The notes below the pieces were generated by a model. That model was not told where the DNA came from. It saw only the letters and a list, made by a program, of their open reading frames with translations, and did not search any database. Made by a program: the position numbers and the translations under genes. From the NCBI GenBank assembly GCA_002772115.1, contig PCRW01000068.1, positions 1-38,183 of the forward strand: a stretch of 38,183 bases of DNA, read 5' to 3'. Of the stretch, positions 33,324-38,183 are shown piece by piece. The stretch comes from Candidatus Moranbacteria bacterium CG23_combo_of_CG06-09_8_20_14_all_35_22. GTDB lineage: Bacteria; Patescibacteriota; Minisyncoccia; Moranbacterales; UBA2206. How positions within the stretch are numbered: the first letter of the stretch is position 1; each line of letters opens with the position of its first letter.

Positions 33324-33559
33324 TGAAAAAGTTTTTAATAAGTATAAGTGCGATATTTTTTATAATTGCAATTGGATTGTTTTTTATCTTTGATGCAAAT
33401 AAGGAGAAAATAATGACAAACCCCTATATAAAATCAATTGTACAAAAAATAGCCGATTTTATTTATACTGAAGCTGGAAAGCACAATCCCCAAGGCGATA
33501 TATTGCCAGATAAGGTGGATGACGATATAATTAAGGAAATAAAGAAAAAAATTAATTAA
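33323..33559 (+). CDS. Small single-span membrane protein, function unknown
   Basis: This 78-residue protein has a transmembrane segment (residues 5-23) and a short hydrophilic tail (TEAGKHNPQGDILPDKVDD, then a Lys-rich end). The ATG overlaps the UMP kinase stop (TAATG), indicating coupling. No family is recognised. The hydrophobic profile and the coupling support a real gene. Confidence 0.6.
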   Translation: MKKFLISISAIFFIIAIGLFFIFDANKEKIMTNPYIKSIVQKIADFIYTEAGKHNPQGDILPDKVDDDIIKEIKKKIN

Positions 33560-33564
33560 AAAAT

Positions 33565-33954
33565 ATGAACAAAAGAATAATTAGCAATATAATATTTTCT
33601 GTAATTTTAGTTTTAATGGTCTTAATTTTTTTAGATTTTATTGGTATTTTTAATATTTTTTATTATGATAGACATCCTTTATTATTATGCCCAGGACAAA
33701 ATAAATATTGGAAAGATATATTTAATTCAGGAGTGCTATTTGACGAAAATAAGTTCGATGCTTATCAAGGTATTTTAAATATTATTATCTTTGTATTATA
33801 TCCAATTATATATTTAGTATTTGAAATACAATATTTTAGAAAAAAAAGATTAACGCTATTGGCAGTTTTTTTAACAATTTTTTTCATTGCATATTTTATT
33901 AATATTATTTCTTATGAATGTTGGGCGGAGTTTTTTAATTTTGATCCTTACTAG
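33565..33954 (+). CDS. Small polytopic membrane protein, function unknown
   Basis: This 129-residue protein has three hydrophobic segments (about 7-29, 68-87 and 95-116). The loop after the first carries DRHPLLLCPGQNKYW. No family is recognised. The gene is poorer in G+C than its neighbours. Its end overlaps the convergent DUF2062 gene by four bases, and both stop codons lie in a tandem 10-base duplication (TCCTTACTAG twice, 33945-33964). Confidence 0.6.
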   Translation: MNKRIISNIIFSVILVLMVLIFLDFIGIFNIFYYDRHPLLLCPGQNKYWKDIFNSGVLFDENKFDAYQGILNIIIFVLYPIIYLVFEIQYFRKKRLTLLAVFLTIFFIAYFINIISYECWAEFFNFDPY

Positions 33955-34412
33955 TCCTTACTAGTTTGTTTGAAATTTATCTTTTTATATTTCAACAAAA
34001 AATAAATCAAGAAATAAAAAACCAAAGAAATTGCTCCAGCGATTATTATGAAGCCAACACTTAAAGGCAATAATAATTTCAAAATAATAGTTTCGGAAAA
34101 AAATTGTTTGAAAGCAAGTGGATAAGTTTGATTGAAATTGACAATAAGTTCTTGCATTTCAACTCCAAAAATCCAACTTCCCAATTTGACGGCAAAGGGC
34201 ATAATTAAAATTGATGTCCAAAAATTAGTCGCTAATACTCCGGCAACAGCGGATAAACGGTTCACTCTTATTATCCAAGCAATTACAATAGCGGTTAAAA
34301 TTCCCCCCGGAATAATTCCCAAAAAAATTCCCAAAGCCGCTCCCGCAGCAACTTTATGCGGAGTGTCATCGATGAGAAAGAATTTTTTGAAAAAAGTTTT
34401 TAATTTATGCAT
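33951..34412 (-). CDS. DUF2062-family membrane protein
   Basis: This 153-residue protein has three or four hydrophobic segments. The segment KVAAGAALGIFLGIIPGG and the following RLSAVAGVLATNFWTSILIMP match the DUF2062 pattern, in which a glycine-rich helix is followed by an Asn-containing turn (NPxT, here NFWT). The function is unknown; members often neighbour glycosyltransferase genes. The C-terminal residues are encoded by the tandem duplication shared with the convergent gene. Confidence 0.8.
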   Translation of the reverse strand: MHKLKTFFKKFFLIDDTPHKVAAGAALGIFLGIIPGGILTAIVIAWIIRVNRLSAVAGVLATNFWTSILIMPFAVKLGSWIFGVEMQELIVNFNQTYPLAFKQFFSETIILKLLLPLSVGFIIIAGAISLVFYFLIYFLLKYKKINFKQTSKD

Positions 34413-34427
34413 ATAAATTGCTATAGG

Positions 34428-34453
34428 GATCCTGAAATAAATTCAGGATGACA
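34428..34453. repeat. REP-like palindrome, left flank of the nuclease gene
   Basis: CCTGAA-ATAAA-TTCAGG with flanking GAT and ATGACA is the exact reverse complement, over 26 bases, of 35655-35680. The two copies bracket the RecB-like nuclease gene in inverted orientation. Confidence 0.92.
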
Positions 34454-34469
34454 AAAACACAAGTTCAGG

Positions 34470-34497
34470 ATGATTCCACTAAGCGGAATCATTTTTT
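34470..34497. terminator. Hairpin at the nuclease gene end, terminator-like on the plus strand
   Basis: ATGATTCC (34470-34477) pairs with GGAATCAT (34485-34492) around a 7-base loop, followed by T6. It overlaps the stop codon of the minus-strand nuclease gene and may be a repeat turned terminator. Confidence 0.5.
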
Positions 34498-35643
34498 CTT
34501 CACGCTTAAACTTTTGGTTTCTTTGTTGAGAACTTTGGCTTTTTCAATTTCCTTTTTGGCATCAAATGGTAAGACACCCAGAATATTTCGCAGTGCAATG
34601 CCATCTACTTTCAACACATCTTCCCAATGATCAAGTGGTTCCAAAACTTCACGGAGTTTTTTCTCGTCATATTTATAAGTTTTGCGAAGTGACCTCGCAA
34701 TGACGCCTTGTGGCCCAAAAACTCGCTCCACGCCTTCTTGATCCATATAACTCAAGATATCCTCTTGCAGTTTTGCTAAACGATCTTTGGTAATATTTAT
34801 CGCTGATTTCAAATCTATGTATTCTTCGATAGATTTGTTAATTTCTTCTGTGTCGATGTGACGCAGTTCTTTGAATTTATGTTTCCACATTGGGCAAAGA
34901 TTTTGGTATCCGCACCAATCGCAAAGAGGGGACATAGTCGGCTCAAAATTACCAGCCTCAATGACTTTTATAGTGTCTAAAAAGAGTTGTTCACTTTTTT
35001 TCAATTGTTCTAAGGTTCTTGTGGCGGATAATTTCATGCCATGTTTCAAATAATATAAGCTAACTTTTATTTTATCTAAATTTTGAATTTCTTTGGGATA
35101 ATTAGAAAGAAATGCTTGCAGATAAACAGAGAGTTGAATGTCGTTGTCAACTTTTTCTTGATTAGGCATTTTCTTGGTAGTTTTATAATCAATAATTTCA
35201 AAACCATCGTCAGTTTTGTCTATGCGGTCGATGATGCCAGAGATGATATGTCTTTCTTGGGCTTGCCCCGCGGTCGCCGTAGGTGACTTTGCGGGGCCTA
35301 TTTCAATTTGAAAACGGGATTCCAAATTGATAATATTAAAATCAGCCGGATTATTTTTTTGATAATAATCTTGAATAATTTTGACGCCTTGGGAAAAGGC
35401 GGCACGCTCCTCAGTTTCTCCGTCGAAAACTGCTGGGTTCCAGGAATTTCCAAAATGTTCCATAGCTTGATCCAAAGTAGGGGAGAGAATTCCCGGTGTA
35501 TGGATAAATTTCATTGTTTCATGAATTGTCGAGCCAAAAACCGCCTCCTTGGATTTAGGAACTTTAATTCGATCAATATTTTGAAATTTATATTTCAGCG
35601 GGCAATTCTGATAGGCATCAAAAGCACTGTAGGATATACGCAT
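34489..35643 (-). CDS. PD-(D/E)XK nuclease of the RecB/AddB/Cas4-like family with an iron-sulfur-type Cys set
   Basis: This 384-residue protein starts RISYSAFDAYQNCPLKYKF with C14. It has His41 (GSTIHE), D139 and D142 (GIIDRID), D152 and K154 (IDYKT) and Q170 (QLSVY), the catalytic set of the RecB-type nuclease fold. C241, C244 and C250 (CDWCGYQNLC) complete the four-Cys cluster seen in AddB and Cas4, which holds a 4Fe-4S centre. It is about the length of single-domain PD-(D/E)XK proteins (PF12705), without a helicase. Residues 118-129 and about 312-321 come from palindromic inserts. The gene is flanked by exact inverted repeats. No CRISPR genes are nearby. Confidence 0.87.
   Translation of the reverse strand: MRISYSAFDAYQNCPLKYKFQNIDRIKVPKSKEAVFGSTIHETMKFIHTPGILSPTLDQAMEHFGNSWNPAVFDGETEERAAFSQGVKIIQDYYQKNNPADFNIINLESRFQIEIGPAKSPTATAGQAQERHIISGIIDRIDKTDDGFEIIDYKTTKKMPNQEKVDNDIQLSVYLQAFLSNYPKEIQNLDKIKVSLYYLKHGMKLSATRTLEQLKKSEQLFLDTIKVIEAGNFEPTMSPLCDWCGYQNLCPMWKHKFKELRHIDTEEINKSIEEYIDLKSAINITKDRLAKLQEDILSYMDQEGVERVFGPQGVIARSLRKTYKYDEKKLREVLEPLDHWEDVLKVDGIALRNILGVLPFDAKKEIEKAKVLNKETKSLSVKKK
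34682..34700. repeat. Palindromic repeat in frame near the nuclease 3' end
   Basis: TTGCGA (34682-34687) pairs with TCGCAA (34695-34700). With the following TGACG it reads, on the gene strand, as CGTCATTGCGAGG, a word typical of dispersed bacterial repeats. It encodes the VIARSLRK stretch. Confidence 0.7.
35265..35297. repeat. G+C-rich palindrome in frame in the nuclease gene
   Basis: GCCCCGC (35265-35271) pairs with GCGGGGC (35291-35297), and GTCGCC pairs with GGTGAC inside around GTA. It encodes AKSPTATAGQAQ between a beta strand and the catalytic GIIDRID strand. It is far richer in G+C than the gene around it. Confidence 0.85.
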
Positions 35644-35654
35644 AAGAAATAAAT

Positions 35655-35707
35655 TGTCATCCTGAATTTATTTCAGGATCTCAAGAGATGCTGAAACAAG
35701 TTCAGCA
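35655..35707. repeat. Paired REP-like palindromes, right flank of the nuclease gene
   Basis: The first hairpin (35655-35680) is the exact inverted copy of 34428-34453. The second (35689-35707, TGCTGAA-ACAAG-TTCAGCA) is of the same type with a changed base pair. Two such units in a row recall bacterial interspersed mosaic elements. Confidence 0.9.
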
Positions 35708-35748
35708 TGACAATAAAATAATGATTTTATGAATGTAGTATATCACTG

Positions 35749-35776
35749 TTGACAAATTATTTCAAAAGAGTAATAT
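35749..35776 (+). promoter_or_regulatory. Promoter of the rrf2-iscS-iscU operon
   Basis: TTGACA at 35749-35754 is perfect, and TAATAT at 35771-35776 follows after 16 bases. Transcription should start near 35783, directly at the operator. Confidence 0.7.
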
Positions 35777-35783
35777 TAAAGCA

Positions 35784-35796
35784 TACTAAATTAGTA
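35784..35796. promoter_or_regulatory. IscR-type operator overlapping the transcription start
   Basis: TACTAAATTAGTA is a perfect 13-base palindrome. Its core ACTAAATTAGT fits the centre of the E. coli IscR type 1 site (ACT-R-www-Y-AGT). It covers the predicted start of transcription and touches the AGGA ribosome binding site, so binding would block the operon. Autoregulation by the Rrf2 protein encoded next is likely. Confidence 0.65.
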
Positions 35797-35807
35797 GGAA
35801 TAAGCAA

Positions 35808-36206
35808 ATGTTAAATTTTTCAACAAAAGGGGAATATGGGCTTCGGGCGATGGTTAATTTGGCGCACAATTATCCTCAAATTAGAAATATAAAAAAAATA
35901 TCCAACGAAGAAAAAATTTCCACTAAATACTTGGAAAGGCTAATTAGTGACCTAAGAAAAAATAATTTGGTCAAAAGTATCAAAGGAAAAAATGGTGGTT
36001 ATGTTTTAGCTAAAAAACCGAAAGAAATTTCTGCGGGGGAGATTATTGAAATTATGGAAGGACCAATGACAGCTAAATGCCAAGGGATACATTGCTCGGC
36101 GATGAAGAAATGTCCTTCCAGTTTTGTGTGGATAAAGTTAGGCGAACAAATAAGGAAGACTTTATATGGAATAAGATTGAGTGATTTAATTCACCCTATA
36201 AAATAA
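35808..36206 (+). CDS. Rrf2-family iron-sulfur-sensing repressor (IscR-like)
   Basis: This 132-residue protein is a winged-helix regulator. MLNFSTKGEYGLRAMVNLA is the standard Rrf2 start, ISTKYLERLISDLRK the recognition helix and SIKGKNGGYVLAK the wing. Cys91, Cys96 and Cys102 form a C-x4-C-x5-C motif, close to the C-x5-C-x5-C cluster ligands of IscR, so it should bind an Fe-S cluster. When cluster supply is good it would repress the following iscS and iscU genes. An AGGA site 8 bases before the ATG supports the start. Iron-sulfur assembly operons are patchy in CPR genomes. Confidence 0.88.
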   Translation: MLNFSTKGEYGLRAMVNLAHNYPQIRNIKKISNEEKISTKYLERLISDLRKNNLVKSIKGKNGGYVLAKKPKEISAGEIIEIMEGPMTAKCQGIHCSAMKKCPSSFVWIKLGEQIRKTLYGIRLSDLIHPIK

Positions 36207-36225
36207 TAATGTTATAAATTTATAT

Positions 36226-36253
36226 TACTACCGTATTCTAGTATACGGTAGTA
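36226..36253. promoter_or_regulatory. Perfect inverted repeat between rrf2 and iscS
   Basis: TACTACCGTAT (36226-36236) and ATACGGTAGTA (36243-36253) are perfect 11-base arms around TCTAGT. It could be a second regulator site, an mRNA processing hairpin controlling iscS dosage, or a REP-like repeat. It has no T-run. Confidence 0.55.
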
Positions 36254-36284
36254 AGAATATTTTAAATAAGAATATTTAAAAACT

Positions 36285-37499
36285 ATGACAAAAAAAACAA
36301 TTTATCTAGATCACGCAGCAACAACAGCGGTCGACAAAAAAGTATTACAAGAAATGATGCCATATTTTAGTGATAAATATGGTAATGCTTCATCGCTTCA
36401 TTATTTTGGTCAAGAAGCCTCGCAGGCAGTGGAAAAAGCCAGAATACAAGTGGCTAAATATTTCAATGCTAATTTGAACGAAATTATTTTTACTAGCGGA
36501 GCAACTGAATCAAACAATCTTGTCATCAAGGGGGTTGTGAAAGCGTATTATAAAAAAGAAAAAAAGAAACCCCATATCATCACCACGGCTTTTGAGCATC
36601 ATTGTGTGTTAAATGCGGTAAAAAATTTAGAAAAAGAAAATTTAGTTGAGGCAACTTTCATCAATCCAAAAAAAGATGGCGTCATAAGTGTTGCGGATAT
36701 AAAAAATGCAATCAAGTCAAATACAATCTTGATTTCTGTGATGTATGTGAATAATGAAATTGGTACGGTGCAACCGATTGCCGAAATCGGAAAAATAATC
36801 CAAAAAAATAATCCAAAAATAATTTTCCACACTGATGCAACGCAGGCGGTAAATTATTTTGATTGTAATGTCGAAAAATTGGGAGTGGATTTGCTTTCAA
36901 TGTCTGCACATAAAATATATGGACCAAAAGGAGTAGGGGTTTTATATATTAAAAAAGGGCTTATTATAGCCAAAATTCAAGATGGTGGAGCGCAAGAATT
37001 TGGACTGCGCGCAGGAACAATTAATACCTCGGGAATTGTCGGACTAGGCAGTGCGATATCAATGATCAAAGATCAAAGAACAACGAACAATGAAAAAATT
37101 AAAAAGCTACGAGATTATTTAATCGCAAAAGTTTTAAAAGAAATCCCGGATTCAAGATTGAATGGTTCAAAAATAAAAAGATCACCAAACAATGTGAATG
37201 TAAATTTTTCGCGAGTAGAAGGGGAGAGCTTGCTTATGATGCTCTCGTCAGAAGGAATTTTTGCTTCGACGGGTTCAGCTTGTTCATCCGGTTCACTTTC
37301 TCCGTCGCATGTGCTTTTGTCACTTGGACTGAAACCAGAAGAAACTCATGGCTCACTGCGATTGACACTTGGGAAAAACACCACCAAAAAAGAAGTTGAT
37401 TACGCCGTGAAGGTAATTAAAAGATCAGTAGAAAAATTGAGAAAAGTTTCGGGGAGTGTACTCAAGGATTATTATAAGAACATGAAACATAAAGCATAA
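36285..37499 (+). CDS. iscS: Cysteine desulfurase
   Basis: This 404-residue PLP enzyme removes sulfur from cysteine for Fe-S cluster assembly. H105 (FEHHCV) stacks on PLP, HTDATQAV supplies the PLP aspartate region, K210 in SAHKIYGPKG forms the Schiff base and C333 in TGSACSSG is the persulfide cysteine in the short IscS/NifS-type loop. Length is normal for the family. The last residues (NMKHKA) overlap a small repeat, AACATGAAACA, that continues after the stop. It lies between the Rrf2 repressor and iscU. Confidence 0.95.
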   Translation: MTKKTIYLDHAATTAVDKKVLQEMMPYFSDKYGNASSLHYFGQEASQAVEKARIQVAKYFNANLNEIIFTSGATESNNLVIKGVVKAYYKKEKKKPHIITTAFEHHCVLNAVKNLEKENLVEATFINPKKDGVISVADIKNAIKSNTILISVMYVNNEIGTVQPIAEIGKIIQKNNPKIIFHTDATQAVNYFDCNVEKLGVDLLSMSAHKIYGPKGVGVLYIKKGLIIAKIQDGGAQEFGLRAGTINTSGIVGLGSAISMIKDQRTTNNEKIKKLRDYLIAKVLKEIPDSRLNGSKIKRSPNNVNVNFSRVEGESLLMMLSSEGIFASTGSACSSGSLSPSHVLLSLGLKPEETHGSLRLTLGKNTTKKEVDYAVKVIKRSVEKLRKVSGSVLKDYYKNMKHKA

Positions 37500-37577
37500 A
37501 ACATGAAACAAGATTCTAAATCAGGATTTTGAAATAAAACTTGTTACATGTTATATGTTACATGTTATATGAAAAAA
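37500..37577. repeat. Repeat-rich spacer between iscS and iscU
   Basis: ACATGAAACAAG near 37502 is matched by its near-complement CTTGTTACATGT near 37543-37554. A 14-base unit, GTTACATGTTATAT, occurs twice in tandem just before the iscU start. A stem over the spacer could separate iscS and iscU translation. Confidence 0.55.
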
Positions 37578-37578
37578 T

Positions 37579-37965
37579 ATGTATTCAAAAAAAGTTCTAG
37601 AACATTTTACCCGGCCACATAATCAGGGCGTGATAAAAAATCCATCAGGAGTTGGGATGGTTGGCAATCCAACTTGTGGTGATATGATGAAAATTTATAT
37701 CAAGGTAAAAAAAGATGTCAAAAAGAGGGAAGTGATAAGTGATATTAAATTTGAGACATTAGGATGCGCTAGCGCGATTGCGACCTCATCTATGATCACG
37801 GATTTGGCAAAAAACAAGACTTTGGAAGAAGCATCGAAGATTACCAGAAATGATGTGGCAGAAGCCTTGGAAGGTTTGCCACCAATAAAAATGCATTGTT
37901 CAAATTTAGCAGCCGACAGTCTTAGGGAGGCGATAAAGGATTATCAAAAGAAAAAAAAACAATAG
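37579..37965 (+). CDS. iscU: Iron-sulfur cluster scaffold protein
   Basis: This 128-residue protein is a complete IscU. It has MYSKKVLEHFTRPHNQG at the N-terminus, C33 and D35 in NPTCGD, C63 in LGCASAIA and C107 in MHCSNLA, the three cysteines and one aspartate that hold the nascent cluster. The LPPIKMHC stretch corresponds to the LPPVK chaperone-binding motif, although no hscA or hscB gene is seen here. It receives sulfur from IscS, encoded just upstream. Confidence 0.95.
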   Translation: MYSKKVLEHFTRPHNQGVIKNPSGVGMVGNPTCGDMMKIYIKVKKDVKKREVISDIKFETLGCASAIATSSMITDLAKNKTLEEASKITRNDVAEALEGLPPIKMHCSNLAADSLREAIKDYQKKKKQ

Positions 37966-38183
37966 AAAATTTGAATACTGTTTAATTTTTTTAGATATTT
38001 TAAAGCTACTAATTGAAAGCAGTTTTATTATTAAAGGGGAGTATTAAAGACAAATATGTATAGTGTCGCACATTATATCTTTCGCGACACTGCACTAATT
38101 TCAATAAAATAGACTCGTTGCTTAATAACAGTGCTTTCGCACAGAATCATCCTAATGATTCTGGAATGATCAGCTCGTAGAAT
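37966..38183. other. Gene-free right edge with three hairpins
   Basis: No gene is seen in the last 218 bases. AGTGTCGC (38062-38069) pairs with GCGACACT (38084-38091); GTGC-TTTC-GCAC lies at 38131-38142; CAGAATCAT (38142-38150) pairs with ATGATTCTG (38155-38163) around CCTA. The last two adjoin, like the double hairpins elsewhere. This may be a repeat cluster or the start of a structured RNA cut off by the window edge. Confidence 0.5.

Noticed and set aside
35308..35652. A 114-codon open frame antisense to the nuclease gene
   Set aside because: It covers the conserved N-terminal Cys and His motifs of the nuclease on the other strand and has no ribosome binding site.
34489..37965. Alternative genetic code with TGA as glycine, as in Gracilibacteria
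   Set aside because: The nuclease gene ends properly at TGA after a family-like length, and no gene here needs read-through of TGA.

Overview
The window looks like a chromosomal segment from an uncultured, reduced-genome bacterium of the Patescibacteria/CPR type, most plausibly the Parcubacteria side. The reasons are: A+T-rich DNA (roughly one third G+C by eye), standard stop usage with TGA as a true stop, short genes with A-rich leaders and few clear Shine-Dalgarno sites, a very large surface-glycan locus, an archaeal-type UMP kinase, and many small palindromic repeats. The exact lineage cannot be settled from the sequence alone.

Layout. (1) 152-4262, plus strand: two tandem membrane-anchored calcineurin-like phosphoesterases, then a glycosyltransferase fused to a flippase-like membrane domain. 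(2) 4297-10792: one minus-strand and three tandem plus-strand polytopic GT-C glycosyltransferases. (3) 10789-21666, all minus: a third phosphoesterase, a Wzx-type flippase, a thymidylate-kinase-like protein, a divergent RtcB-like protein, three cytoplasmic glycosyltransferases (two GT4, one GT2), a fifth GT-C-like protein and two small membrane proteins. A probable structured RNA on the plus strand sits in the only gene-free gap over 300 bases (16394-16749). (4) 21702-21779: back-to-back promoters that split the glycan locus into two divergent arms. (5) 21786-28007, plus: GT4, O-antigen-ligase-like protein, GT4, LCP-family ligase and GT2. (6) 28032-34412: housekeeping genes (S41 protease, L9, CTP synthase, L27, UMP kinase) mixed with small membrane proteins and a DUF2062 protein. 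(7) 34489-37965: a RecB-like nuclease gene bracketed by inverted repeats, then an Rrf2-iscS-iscU iron-sulfur operon with a recognisable IscR-type operator.

How the genes fit together. Cytoplasmic GT4 and GT2 enzymes would build lipid-linked oligosaccharides, the flippase would turn them outward, GT-C enzymes would add sugars from polyprenyl-phosphate donors outside, the ligase-like protein would polymerise or transfer the chain, and the LCP protein would attach it to the envelope. The three anchored phosphoesterases would act at the same outer face. This is inference from family membership.

The most unusual features are: (a) about ten small palindromic elements inserted in frame inside protein genes, several sharing one double-hairpin design with unrelated sequences, and three sharing a 28-bp design in the same codon phase; (b) the structured RNA candidate with its own promoter and terminator; (c) a phosphoesterase paralogue that has lost two ligands of one metal site only; (d) an RtcB-like protein lacking the metal-binding aspartate; (e) -10 boxes placed only 6-9 bases before start codons, pointing to leaderless transcripts.
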